A stretch of 64,000 bases of DNA from Pseudisothecium myosuroides (taxonomy: Eukaryota > Streptophyta > Bryopsida > Hypnales > Lembophyllaceae): positions 6,389,296 to 6,453,295 of the forward strand of contig OX637292.1 in NCBI GenBank assembly GCA_951799445.1, read 5' to 3'. The notes beneath the pieces were generated by a model that saw only the letters and a list, made by a program, of their open reading frames with translations, was not told where the DNA came from and did no database searches. Position 1 is the stretch's first letter. Every line of letters starts with the position of its first letter. A program made the translations under genes and the position numbers. Positions 36,676-48,460 of the stretch are shown in pieces.

Positions 36676-38324
36676 TACATCCTTGTAAAAAATGTAAGCC
36701 CTCTAACATGAAAGCTTAGGGTCAACTTTGGTACACATGTTTTCAGCCTTTGAAAATTTATGGTATATTTATAAGTTGTTCAACAAAATTAAGAGGATCT
36801 CAAATTTCCTGTTGAATCCCAACAAGGTCCAATAAATATTCATGCAATGTAATCAATGGGAACCATGCTCAAAATGCTTATTCAAATGACTTTAGATGCA
36901 AGTATCATAGAAATTCCTTTGAACTAGCATTTAAAGGAATCCCTAATATTTGAAGGAGAATCTTGAACTTCTATTTTACATAGTTGAAAGCTCTTCATGT
37001 CTATTTGAATCAAAATGTCAATTATGACTTCAAATCAAATCAAACGCATATTTTACCAATGGCAAGAAGAAAGATGTGTTTATAATTAAAATTGATGTTG
37101 ATTATTAGAAATTTTCTAATACTAAATAATTGAGTATTAAAGTGAATATTTTAATTTTTAATTCAAACACCAAGAGATGAAGTCAATGAGCCCTTGTTTC
37201 TGTTTCTTATACTATGTATTACCCTTGTTTTTGCTTGATTTGCTCTACTGTACCAAAGACTTAGTTCCCAAATAATTTTTAACTTAAACATTTAAATTCA
37301 TGAAATTGGATGATCTTTTAGAAATTCAAGAATCTACAAATAAGATGATTTGAAGAATCAATAATCTACAAATTAGAGAGATTAAGATTTCAAATATTTG
37401 TAAATTAGTGGGATTAAGAATTCTTTAAAACTACAAATTAAAGAAAATGATTGGAACTTCAAGAAACCAATATACTATATTAACTATGCATACTCAAATC
37501 TATATAAAAGTTAAATTAAGTGAAAAAAACTAATTTGAAAAGATTGAAACTTACAAATTGAATTGATTTGAAGGTGATGAACATTTTCACTCAAACCCTC
37601 ATAAAAGTATAAAATTCTCTCATTAAAAACAAACAAAATCACACATGGATTCATTTTTTTCTTAGCCACAAAATCCCCTTCTAAAAGATAATATTATGTA
37701 ATCAAGGGGGAATTATATTGCACTTCATGTACAATGGAATTTGAAAAAAAAACTCAAAGAACCTCTTGCTATACCATTACAAACCTATTTTTGTGTAGTT
37801 CACAATCCCTTTGATACCAATAAAACTATATTTTTCTACATACAGTAGAACCTCCCTTTCTACAATTTCCCTACTTGCATAAATATTTGGAGTTCTTTAT
37901 CTACATACTCCTTGTGTGCATAAAGTGTGCTGCAATAACCACCGATGGAATTATTGTGTCAGACTCGGAGTCATTTATGTCAGATTCAGACCACCTGCAT
38001 CCATTAGTGCAACGTCTATAGTCCCGTTGGTGTCTCTTTTTGTCAATTACTGTTGCAACGGTTTTGGTTAAAATTGGAATAAGCTCATGTACTATAATAC
38101 TCGATGACTCTTGATACAATTCACAATGCCACTCCTTCGGCTTTAAACTTTTGTGATACAATTCATAGTGACACATAATTTCTTTTGTTTTAGCTTTGCG
38201 ATATAGTTCATAGTCACTCCTTTTACTTGAATCTTCTGTGAAACACTGTACAGTATTATAGCGCAATGCACTATAGAGCTCATCGGAGCACAACTGAGCA
38301 TTTGATTCATATCTAGGACTTCTA

Positions 38325-38680
38325 ATTGATTCATCAACTTCCGATTCAATTGGATTAGTGGTGAGTTTCTAGTCAGTTATTGTTCTTTTGTATTGTTTGA
38401 GTTTATCAATGACACTTTGAACTTGAATTTGGCTTTTCATATTTTTATTCTTAATGAGAGTCATAATTCAACATAAATTATACTCACTAGTGAGCCTCTG
38501 ATTGACTCATCAACTTCCAATTCAACTTATTGTAGTCACTAGTGAATTCCCAGTTATAGTTTATTCATTGTTTCTTTAACTTGTATTGTTTGAATTCGAC
38601 TTTTCATGTTTTAATTCTCAATGAGATTCATGATTCAACTTGAACCATATTCACTAGTGTATTTTTGATTCACTATTTCC
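38325..38680 (+). repeat. Two-copy tandem repeat (~177 bp) in the Tigger left arm
   Basis: Starting words TGATTCATCAACTTCC (about 38328) and TGACTCATCAACTTCC (about 38505), each followed by similar order of words (CACTAGTGA, TGTATTGTTTGA, CTTTTCAT, AATGAGA). Diverged but clear. Confidence 0.6.
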
Positions 38681-38777
38681 ATTTGGCAATTGTGAACAAC
38701 ATATTTAGTTTGTATTTGACTTTTCACGGTAACTTGCAGATCTCTAAAGGTATGTTTTCTCTTTGTCATTCAGGATA

Positions 38778-40310
38778 ATGTCACCACCAAGACGTCGATC
38801 ACGTGAAGCATCATCTACTTTGCCGTATGGAGATGCCGCAAAACAGACCCAACCTACATTGCAGGATAAGGTTCATATCATGAATTGGCACAATGCCAAC
38901 GGCAAGATTCAAAGCAAGACCGTTGCACACTTTCATACTCATGGTTTTCCTAAACTATCTCAATCAAGTCTCTCTTGTTGGTTGAAGGTAGAACAATGGT
39001 ATTACGATTGTCTAGCTAATGGTGATCCTCCGTCAAAGAAAAAATGCAAGCCTGTACACAATGCTGCATTTGAAGAGATGTTAAGTGCATGGATCAATCT
39101 AATTGAGGAGCAACTCTTCTATGGTCTCACCGGAGATGCCATTAAATTAATGGCAAGCAAAGTCTATGATGCACTTGGAACTCCTGTCAACGACCGTCTC
39201 AAACTCTCGAATGGATGGCTTGACAAGTTTAAGTGGTGTCACAATTTGAAGTCCATTCATTTTCACGGAGAGGCAGCCTCTGCATCAAGCTTAGAAGTTC
39301 AAAATGATCGTGTGAGAATTTCTACATTGTTCAATTCTGCCTTTCAGGACGGTTATTCTTTGGACGACATTTACAATATGGACGAGACCTCATTTTTCTA
39401 CGCTGCCACACCTGAATCAGGTATTGCTCGGCATGTACGCCCTAGCAAAAAGCAACTCAAGGTACAATTGACTCTTGCACTCACTGTTAACGCATCTGGA
39501 AGTGATCGATGTGAACCATTATTCATTGGAAAATCCAAGGCACCTCGTTCTTTTCAAAAGAAGACTCCTACTCAATTGGATTTAAAATATTTCAACAACC
39601 AAAAGGCATGGATGACTGGTGCTATTTTTCAACATTGGGTGGGTGAGTGGGATGCTAGTCTTCGATGTCAAGGTCGTAAAATTATTCTTTTCGTTGATAA
39701 TTTCAAGGGCCACAAGCTTGATGGGGTGCAATTGACACACATCTGACTTGAATATTTTGGTCCAAATCTTACTGCGCATGTTCAACCATGTGATGCGGGT
39801 ATCATCCAAACTTTCAAGGCGATTTATCGGCGACTGTTTGTGTTACGGGTGATTGACACACTTGTCACCGATGTTGATATCTCAATCATTTTTGAGATTG
39901 ATCAATTATCACCGATGCGTCTTGCAAAACAAGCGTGGATTAGCATCAAAGAATCGACAATCATAAATTGTTGGAATCACACTAAAATTCTTCCGTATGC
40001 AAATGATTCTATATTACAAGAAGTGCCGAGTGAAGAAGATGAAACTGTGACTCTTCAAGACGCTCTTGATGTTTTACAACGGCAACTTCCAACTTGCACC
40101 CTTCTTCCAGCTCATGAGTTCATTGCTCAAGAGGACACAACGATTGATCTTCACCTTGCACACGTCGAACCTGATGAGATATCGAGGGAATATTTTAATG
40201 TAGACACAGAGAGGGATGCCAAGGATGCCACTACAGATGCCGCTGTAGATGTCAGAGATCACTTGGTTCGAAATAGAAGGCAATCAACCATTACAGATTT
40301 TTTTAGATGA
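38778..40310 (+). pseudogene. pogo/Tigger transposase (CENP-B-like), one in-frame stop
   Basis: One frame from ATG 38778 to the stop at 40308-40310 (510 residues), interrupted only by TGA at 39744-39746 (codon 323). Seen: an N-terminal pipsqueak/CENP-B-type helix-turn-helix (about 19-72); a second CENP-B-type DNA-binding domain (about 90-160, ending LSNGWLDKFKWCHNLKSIHFHGE); the DDE_1-type nuclease with Asp in YNMDETSFFY, Asp in ILFVDNFKGHK and a third Asp in AHVQPCDAGII, spaced as in DDxD pogo enzymes. The last residues QSTITDFF (40281-40304) match a PCNA-interacting (PIP) box. The stop lies between the second and third catalytic Asp and would remove the third; it is one C-to-T change from CGA (Arg), and the frame stays open for 187 codons after it. 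Confidence 0.9.
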
Positions 40311-41396
40311 ACCACCAACCAAATGTAATTACTATACAACCAAAGCATGTTGAAATAAATGACCTTTGACACTTAAACTTCTTTGTGTGCATAATGCTCA
40401 AAACTATTTTCCACCGTTCCCATGCAAAAAGAGAGGTTCTATTGTATGTCCTAATTGTAAATTTACTATTGTTATTCCATGGTTAATAGTGTACAACATA
40501 TCTACATTTTAATCAATGAATACCAATAAAATACCATTTTATGCACCCACATGGTATGCTTTGTTAACAAAAGGTAAATTCCTTAGGATAATGAACGTGC
40601 TTTAATTCCAACATAAAAATTCTAAAACCAAAATCTTAAGTGTAGGAATTTTAATTTAAGAGGATTGATAGTCATAGTATTTAGTATAGCTAGGTGCAAA
40701 ATAAAGTGTTCTTCACTTTAAAACCTTCATATCTTACAATCCACATGGTCAAATTTCTCAAATTTCTTCCACACATTCTCACATTAGTTTAGTACAAGTC
40801 AAATCCCACAATCAAACATGCAAAAAAAACAAGATTTTTGTAAATAGTCATGGATAAAGTGCTAAACAGGTCAGTCCAGCGTTTAAGACTAACTTTGATG
40901 TTGTAAGAGGCTTTGATTTGCTTGCACTCAAAGTCCCATTGTTAGCTCATGGAAGAAATTACTTGTGAGGATGCATGCTCTTGAAGGAATTTTAGTTTAA
41001 TTGAACATTTTTTCACCTTCAAAGCATTTGCAGCAGCTGTTCGGATCTGCGTACATCCCTCCAAGTTCATTTTTTGAATGATAAGCAAAGTCAAAGTCTC
41101 TATTGAGCACTGAAAGGTGCACTTTTATATCAATATGGTATATAATTGTCTTGGTTCTTGTGCTAATAGTTGAATACGGTTTTGAAGGTGTAAGCATTTC
41201 TTCCTAAGAAGTTTACCAAGTTTCGGCATCACCTAAACACATGCCCAATCGATCTCACCAGCATTGTCAACACGGCATCCTACTTTGCAGTTATTGTGCA
41301 ATCGAAATGCACTCTCATCTCAACAAATACTGAAACCAAGGACTAGCCCCACTAATTATAAGGTTAACCGGCATGATGACTTCAACATCAAGGAGG

Positions 41397-44357
41397 TCAG
41401 TAGAACTGCTCATAACTCAACTTACACAGTTTTGAAAGTTTATAAGACGGTTCCAAGTGCTTTCCTTGCAGGAATGTGAGCGCCACAAATCGAGCTGCAG
41501 CTTCAGTTATGTGAATGCCATCCCAGTGAATGTAGGACGCTGGATCTGAACATGATTTACCTTGCAATAATTCTCCATTCACAAGTGCACTTAATCCGCA
41601 ACGGACACTCGGTAGCAGATTGTACTCTCCCCCACCCGCTCCACAACAGACCTTGAAGGTCTCTTTAAAACCTGGTACCACAAGTATTGTTAAATTACTA
41701 ACCATTAGAATCATGCATGAAACACTTCATCGAAATATACTCGTGAATAGCCACCTCCGCATTTCACACAATGTTGTAGGAATTGTAGAGAGTACATGTC
41801 GCTGTCTCTTTCCTCTGCAACTGAGCCAGTGTAACATGCACCTATAAAGTCAATAGCATATTTATGGGCAATTTCGTTAAAATGGCAATATTTTTTTAAA
41901 TTGGCATGAAAACAGTTCAGAACAGCCGTCCTGAAATCTGCACCTCTACTAGATGGTTCAAAACAGTCGTCCTGAAATCTATACCAATCCTAGATGGTAA
42001 AAATGGCGATATTTTTTTAAATGGCATGAAAATAGTTCAGAACGGTCGTCCTGAAATCTATACCAGTCCTAGATGGTAAAACTGGCACACTATCAAAGTG
42101 GCACTTAGAATACCGCCATTTTAACGAAATTGCCCATATTTATAGATGTCATGAAACACATTTTCAAAATTTGGAGATTCACTTGACACTTCTAACTTAT
42201 CAGTCAGTGCATCCAGATTATGAGACACAAGCAGTGCACGAATTCACTTCATTGAATCCTCGTCTAATACTTCGCACATATACCTTAACGAAGCGGACCC
42301 TCAAAATTTCAGGAAACATGGTTCGTTGCAACTATGAACGCACCACATGCAATACGCTATTTAGTGTTAAAACATGCAGGATGGTTTTTCCAGGATAATG
42401 AGATTCACGTACCATACGCTGTACTGTTCCAGATAAGGGTTTGCAAGACCCTGTAAAGATCAGCATAGATGAAAGTAGCATCAGGGTACTTAAGCCCCAA
42501 GCCTTGAAGACCTGAGCGTATTAAAGAGTTTGTGCCTTCTACAGCTGCGTTCAAAGATGCAAGACACCCATGTGCGTCCACAGTTGACATGTTGCGTATC
42601 CCAGGTGTGGCCAAGAAGATTGGGTAGCACCCCAGAGGTGGCACATTGAACACCATCAATGTCCGTGCTCCTTGCTTGTAAAGCTCCTGCACACCATCTC
42701 AGTCACACTTGTCACAGATGTGGAATATCCATTCCTTAGGTCATCAGATGATAGTGCTTTGCGCCAGTGCAAATTAACCCCCTCCTCAATCAACACATTT
42801 AAAAAATCATTGGGATGTTGTTTCAACCTCCTAGTCAGTTTAAACATCATAGTGTTGTTTGCTTCCTGTATTCTCAATAGGAATAAGTTTGCACTAGTGT
42901 TGGCAGATCGACACGATGAGGCATCAGAAGAAACTTTGCCGATTTCGTCCCTGAATTCTATCACTTCCCAAGTAGTTGACCGCCCATGTGGCAAAAAGTC
43001 GTACACTTAACATATTCAAAATTTGTCATCCATCAACATGAAAAAACAATTCTTTCTCGGGGTTGTGCCATAGTAAATTTAGGGAACTAAGAACATTGGG
43101 GGCCAAATGACAATGAAATTTCTTCTAAAGAGAGGGAGACTGAGAGGTTCAGGACTTACTTCGGTGTTTGCCACCATTGCATTAGAGATGGAGGAGATGT
43201 TAGACTGCACTTGTTCAATCGTCTGGCCCAGTCTAAGTAGTGGAAACAAGAAGTCGTTGAAACCAAATGTTGTGAAGTACAGACCTCTCTGAAAGTACTT
43301 TGGCTTTGTTGTTAGTTTCAAGCTGCTCTTTAGAACGCCACCTGCATTAAAAGAATAGAAGCCTTGCTTAAATTCCTGTGTTGACACCACTGCTTAACAT
43401 TCTTCAGCACCTGTGAGAATCCACCCTTCTTCCATTGCAAATGGAAAGCGATAAAAATAGAACTTTAAAATCCACTGTAGAGAACATGCAGTGAACGAAT
43501 TGGGTTTTCCTATTAAAGCTTTTGATACCTCCCCCCAGAAATGATGTCGAGGTACGGTAACTCCTCAGGAATGTTACAAGTGAAGGTTGTAGAGCACCCT
43601 TCAGATCGATGCATCACATGGCCTAACCAAGAATGGACGCAAATTAAATCAGATCTATGGTGCCGAGAAGAATATGGATTTCACTACCTTTCCGTCCCTC
43701 CTTCCATAATGCGAGTGTCCTCTCTTTGAAGTACTCAAACTGCTTGGTCTGGATCCAGAAATAGAAGGGGGGACTCACAGTCGCAGGGTAGGAGTTGTTT
43801 TGCGTCGTCACTCCAGAGAATGCAAAGTTTGCGCCATGGGAGAAGTCATACCCAACCGATTGCAGATGCGGGCTCAGCAGTGGGATCTTCAGAGCCTGCG
43901 CTACACTCACAGTCGGTGTTCACACAAATCTAATAAATACTCAGTTTTGCTCGGCATGGCTTGTGAAAAATTCCAATGAATAGCTACCTTCTTGAGCAAT
44001 GGATATCTAAGTTCTTCAGCAATGAATAGCTACCTTATTGGGCAATGCATAGCTACCTTCTTGAGCAATAAATAGACGATGGCCATGGACAGAAGTAATA
44101 CCGAAGAAATCCACAACGACACGGCCGTCAGACCAACGGTTCGCAGGCCTCTTGAAGAAGCTCTCGCCGTAAGGAAGGTTGGACTGCGCTGTGGATTGGT
44201 AAGGAAAAGCCGCCTGCGAGTTCCCCGTATCGGACATGGAGGCTCCAAATGCGAAGATGGCTTGTGGACATGATTCCGCAGCTTCTGCTCCACAACTGCA
44301 AATTATTACAAGCAACCCAATGAGACTTGTGATCCTCCAGAGATCAGTGAACTCCAT
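41397..44357 (-). CDS. GDSL esterase/lipase, copy 1 (intact, 5 exons)
   Basis: SGNH/GDSL family secreted acyl hydrolase. Exons on minus: 44102-44357, 43688-43900, 43160-43341, 42413-42686, 41397-41671, all GT-AG and in phase, 399 residues. Seen: signal peptide (about 1-27, hydrophobic core [12 protein letters not shown]); block [12 protein letters not shown] with Ser40, where GDSL has become GASM; block [11 protein letters not shown] (Gly108); block III FGFND (Asn185); block [12 protein letters not shown] (Asp359, His362). Thus Ser, Gly, Asn, Asp and His are kept but the block I Asp is Ala. Exon 3 was started at 43341 because of the strong pyrimidine tract; a weaker acceptor at 43390 would add 16 residues. 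Intron 1 has a 23-25-bp minisatellite; intron 4 holds a MITE. It is paralogous to the copy at 48461-51598. Confidence 0.88.
41865..42136. mobile_element. 272-bp MITE with TATTTA target duplication in GDSL intron 4
   Basis: TGGGCAATTTCGTTAAAATG at the left has an exact inverted copy at the right, flanked by TATTTA (41859-41864 and 42137-42142). The paralogous intron in unit 2 (around 49025) lacks it. Inside are two diverged copies of an approximately 100-bp module (GTTCAGAAC...CGTCCTGAAATCT). Superfamily not assigned. Confidence 0.85.
43974..44070 (-). repeat. Minisatellite in GDSL copy 1 intron 1 (about 4 units)
   Basis: Units like AATGAATAGCTACCTTCTTG, each ending AGCAAT, about 23-26 bp. 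The same array is greatly expanded in copy 2. Confidence 0.8.
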
Positions 44358-44649
44358 GGCCGATCGACTTCGCCTGTTTCAACTGTGACGTACCATCTGA
44401 GTGCTAATGTACGTAGAAATGAATCACACTCTCTGACATTTCTTCATTTCTGATCGATGCTAATGATCAAGCCATGGAGGATCCTCGCAGAATATGTTTG
44501 AATCGTTAAGAACCTGGAATTGAAGAGGAAAGCCAAACATTGTAGCCCCCCTGAAGACCCAGACTTTTCTGGTTTGAAGACCCCAATTGTCAGCTTCAGG
44601 AAGCACATACAGTAAATCACAAATCTTCAGGGGCAGAGCCATCTTCCTC

Positions 44650-45110
44650 AGGATCAGTACGAGTTGATATTGGCTTTGTCCTTTGGCATCGACTCTGGTT
44701 TCTGAATCTGAGTTTGCAACTGCATTCACACTGCACAACTGGGTTAGGACTTAGGATTTGGTTGGAGTGGGGATATGGGATCCAAGAGAACCTCACAGTC
44801 ACATTGTTCTCGATGGTTGTGTCCTCTGGACAATGACTATGGTATCAACTCTCGTTTCTAAATTCAAGTTTGTAACTCCTGCCTACAAGTGCATTCACAC
44901 TACACAACACGTTTAGGATTTAGTCAGAGTTAGGATTTGGTTGGAGTGGGGATGTGGGATCTAGTAAAGCCTCACGGTCATGTCGTTCTTGTTGGCTGTG
45001 TCCTTCGGATAAAGACTACAGCATCAACTATGATTTCTTGAATCCAAGTTTCTACAATTGTATTGACATTGTACAATGTGGTTAAATATGGTTTGGTTGG
45101 AGTGGAGATG
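44650..45110 (+). repeat. Three-copy ~190-bp tandem repeat upstream of GDSL copy 1
   Basis: Copies start near 44650, 44810 and 44990 and share TTTGGTTGGAGTGGGGAT, ATTCACACT and CACAAC words. The region just 5' of GDSL copy 1 (minus strand) therefore holds repeated promoter-proximal DNA. A single diverged copy lies upstream of GDSL copy 2 (about 51680-51745). Confidence 0.65.
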
Positions 45111-45382
45111 TGGATTTTGACTATTAATAAACTCAATGTTTTTGTTTATTTTCCTACTATCCACTATCAATAAATTAATATTGTTGTTTAATTAGGACAA
45201 AGCCTCCTATACTTCATTTGTAATTTAGATTAGGGTATTGTTGCCTAACATCCCATAGAATGCTAGGTTTGCATAATAGCTCCTCTTATTGCATTCCTAT
45301 ATTTCATGTTTTCTTCTTGAGAGAAGTTTTATTGTTGCGATTATTAGGTTTGGATCTGGTATATTTTTATCTATGATTTTAA

Positions 45383-45770
45383 TCCCTAAAGGACCAAGGT
45401 GTGTTTTTTGGCAACATAGCAATTTTGGGCAGCTCACTACAAATGGATTTTTTTTTTTTTTTTTCTTTGAAAATTTCACACAATATGTGCCCAAGGAGTA
45501 GCTTTAAGGCCCAACAATTTTCATAACTTTTGACTTCATGGTTAAAAATTTATTGCATGATATGTGATTTTCATTGCTTGGCGGGTAGCCCGGGCAGCCC
45601 AAAAAACTTCTTTAAAAATCACTTTTTTTTAAAATAAAAATTTGAAATTGGTTCTTTAGGTTTATATCTACGCGGGAAGCTTTGAATCATTCCATTTGGA
45701 TTAACGAGTCAAAAGTTATGAGGAGTTTTAGTTTGCGGGTAGGTATGGAGTCTTTGAAAGTGATCATTTA
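45383..45770 (+). mobile_element. TTAA/CCCTAAAGG (piggyBac-like) element, truncated copy
   Basis: Preceded by TTAA (45379-45382) and starting TCCCTAAAGGACC. It then follows the interior of the fuller copy starting at 56861 (CGGGCAGC, AAAAATTTGAAAT and AAAGTTATGAGGA blocks) before stopping at the junction with duplication unit 2. Confidence 0.7.
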
Positions 45771-47965
45771 AGCAATTTAAATCATTTAAATGATCGCTCC
45801 AAAATTGCTTAAATGATCGTTACTGGTGCTTCTACCTTAATTGCGACACCTATCTACAGTAGTCCAAGATTTCAAGTTGTAGGTAGATGTTGCAATTAGG
45901 AGAGTATCACTTGTAGGTGCACATACCTTACATCCTTGTCAAAAATGTAAGCCCTCTAAAATGAAAGCTTAGGGTCAACTTTGGTACACATGTTTTCAGC
46001 CTTTGAAAATTTATGGTATATTTATAAGTTGTTCAACAAAAGTAAGAGAATCTCAAATTTCCTGTTGAATCCCAACAAGATCCAATAAATATTCATGCAA
46101 TGTAATCAATGGGAACCATGCTCAAAATGCTTATTCAAATGACTTTAGATGCAAGTATCTTAGAAATTCCTTTGAACTAGCATTGAAGGGAATCCCTAAT
46201 ATTAAAAGGAGAGTCTTGAAATTCTATTTTGCATCATTGAAAGCTTGTCAAGTCTATTTGAATCAAAATGTCAATTATGACTTCAAATCAAATCAAACGC
46301 ATATTTTACCAATGGCAAGAAGAAAGATGTGTTTATAATTAAAATTGATGTTGATTATTAGAAATTTTCTAATACTAAATAATTGAGTATTAAACTGAAT
46401 ATTTTAATTTTTAATTCAAACACTAAGAGATGAAGTCAATGAGCCCTTGTTTCTGTTTCTTATACTATGTATTACCCTTGTTTTTGCTTGATTTGCTCTA
46501 CTGTACCAAAGACTTAGTTCCCAAATAATTTTTAACTTAAACATTTAAATTCATGAAATTAGATAATTTTCTAGAAATTCAAGAATCTACAAATAAGATG
46601 ATTTGAACATCAATAATCTACAAATTAGAGAGATTAAGATTTCAAATAGTTGTAAATTAGTGGGATTAAGAATTCTTAAAAACTACAAATTAAAGAGAAT
46701 GACTGGAACTTTAAGAAACCAATATATTATATTGACTATGCATACTCAAATCTATATAAAAGTTAAGTGAAAAAAGAATTGATTTGAAAAGATTCAATCT
46801 TACAAATTGAATTGATTTGAAGGTGATGAATATTTTCACACAACATCTCATAAAAGTATTAAATTCTCTCATTAAAAACATACAAAATCACGCATGGATT
46901 CACTTTTTTCTTTGCCACAAAATCTCCTTTCAGAAGATAATATTATATTATCAAGGGGGAATATTGCATTTTATGTACATTGGAATTTGAAAAAAAAAAA
47001 CTCAAAGATATATATACTTCTTGCTATACCATTACAAACCTACTTTTGTGTAGTTCTCAAGTCCCGTTTGATACCAACAAAACTATATTTCTCTACATAT
47101 GTCTGTTCCTAATCCTTATTACATTTATATTCTTCCTAATGTCTATATGTCCTAATTGTAAATTCACTATTGATATCCCATGGTTAATAGTGCATAACAT
47201 ATCTACATTTTAATCAATGAATACCAATAAAATATCCTTTTGTGCACCCACATGGTATACTTTGTTAACAAAAGGTAAACTCCTTAGGGTATTGAACGTG
47301 CTTTAATTCCAACTTAAAAATATTAACAATTTAGAGTTTTCTTCTAGAATCATGCACCTATTGCTACTTAACAATTTTTTAAAGAATGATCAAGTTTGTT
47401 TTCTTTGGAATTTTTTCCTTAGCTCTCAACTCAATTTTCCAGCATAAAAATTCTAAAACCAAAATCTTAAGTGTAGGAATTTTAATTTAAGAGGATTGAT
47501 AGTCATAGTATCTAGTATAGCTAGGTGCAAAATAAAGTGTTCTTCACTTTAAAATCCTCATATTTTACAATCCACATGGTCAAATTTCTCAAATTTCTTT
47601 CACACATTCTCACACTAGTTTAGTGCAAGTCAAATCCCACAATCAAACATGCAAAAAAAAACAAGATTTTTGTATTCATGCTCTTTGCACTAGAAATGAC
47701 AGTTTTGAAGTGGTTTTTGGTAACAATAGTCATGGATAAAGTGCTAAACAAGCCAGTCCAACTTTTAAGACTAACTTTGATGTTGTGAGAGGCTTTGATT
47801 TTGCTTGCGCTCAAAGTCCCATTGTTGGCTCATGGAAGAAATTACTTGTGAGGATGTATGCTCTTGAAGGAATTTTAGTTTAATTGAACATTTTTTTCAC
47901 CTTCAAAGCATTTGCAGCAGCCTTTAGGATCTGTACACATCCCTCCAAGTTCATCTTTTTGAATA

Positions 47966-48145
47966 CAGTAGAACCTCTCTAAGTCGATAAACCTCTCTAA
48001 ATCAATCCACATGGTCAGACTAGTCCCGGACTAGGCCAGATAACAAAGGCTGTGATTGAAAATGACCCTCTCTAAGTTAATAAACCTCTGTAAACTAATC
48101 ATGTCAGACGGGTCCGGGACTGATCGACTTAGAGAGGTTCTACTG
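47966..48145. mobile_element. Emigrant-like MITE (180 bp) related to pogo/Tigger
   Basis: CAGTAGAACCTCTCTAAGTC and an exact inverted copy at the right end, flanked by TA (47964-47965 and 48146-48147). The first 12 bases equal the left end of the Tigger element at 37843. Plant Emigrant MITEs have similar CAGTAAAACCTC ends and are linked to pogo transposases. The paralogous position in unit 1 (about 41078) is empty. Confidence 0.9.
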
Positions 48146-48460
48146 TAATAAGCAAACTCAAAGTCACTATTGAGCACCGGAAGGCGCACTTTAAATCAAT
48201 ATGGTATACAATTGTCTTGGTTCTTGTGCTAATAGTTGAATACGGTTCTGAAAGTGTAAGCATTTCTTCCTAAGAAATTTACCAAGTTTCGGCATCACCT
48301 AAACACAGGCCTAATCGATCTCTGTCACCAGCATTCTCAACACGGCATCCTACTTTGCAGTTCTTGTGCAATCGAAATGCACACTCATCTCAACAAATAC
48401 TGAAACCAGGGTCAAGCCCCACTAAGGTTAGCCGGCATGATGACTTCAACATCAAGGAGG

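Larger units (their letters stand above)
37843..40444 (+). mobile_element. pogo/Tigger-type Tc1-mariner transposon (2.6 kb)
   Basis: The ends CAGTAGAACCTCCCTTT and, inverted, CAATAGAACCTCTCTTT are flanked by TA (37841-37842 and 40445-40446), the Tc1/mariner target. It contains one transposase gene on plus. At the matching position in duplication unit 2 (about 47098-47150) there is no such element. The left 900 bp is non-coding and holds a two-copy tandem repeat. The ends are one to two bases diverged and the transposase has one stop codon, so the copy is probably inactive. Confidence 0.9.
36540..44440. repeat. Segmental tandem duplication, unit 1
   Basis: From about 36540 the sequence matches unit 2 (from about 45790) at high identity over several kilobases of non-coding DNA and a whole GDSL gene. 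Differences include the Tigger element (37843-40444) and the 272-bp MITE (41865-42136), present only here. Boundaries are approximate. Confidence 0.85.

Noticed and set aside
37901..38349. Minus-strand frames in the Tigger left arm
   Set aside because: They lie within the transposon's non-coding repeat region and show repeated low-complexity peptides without a domain. Not a convincing gene.
45439..45465. Poly-T run as a Pol III terminator or a retroposon tail
   Set aside because: It lies inside a truncated TTAA element, and no tRNA/SINE-like promoter boxes or target duplication were found.
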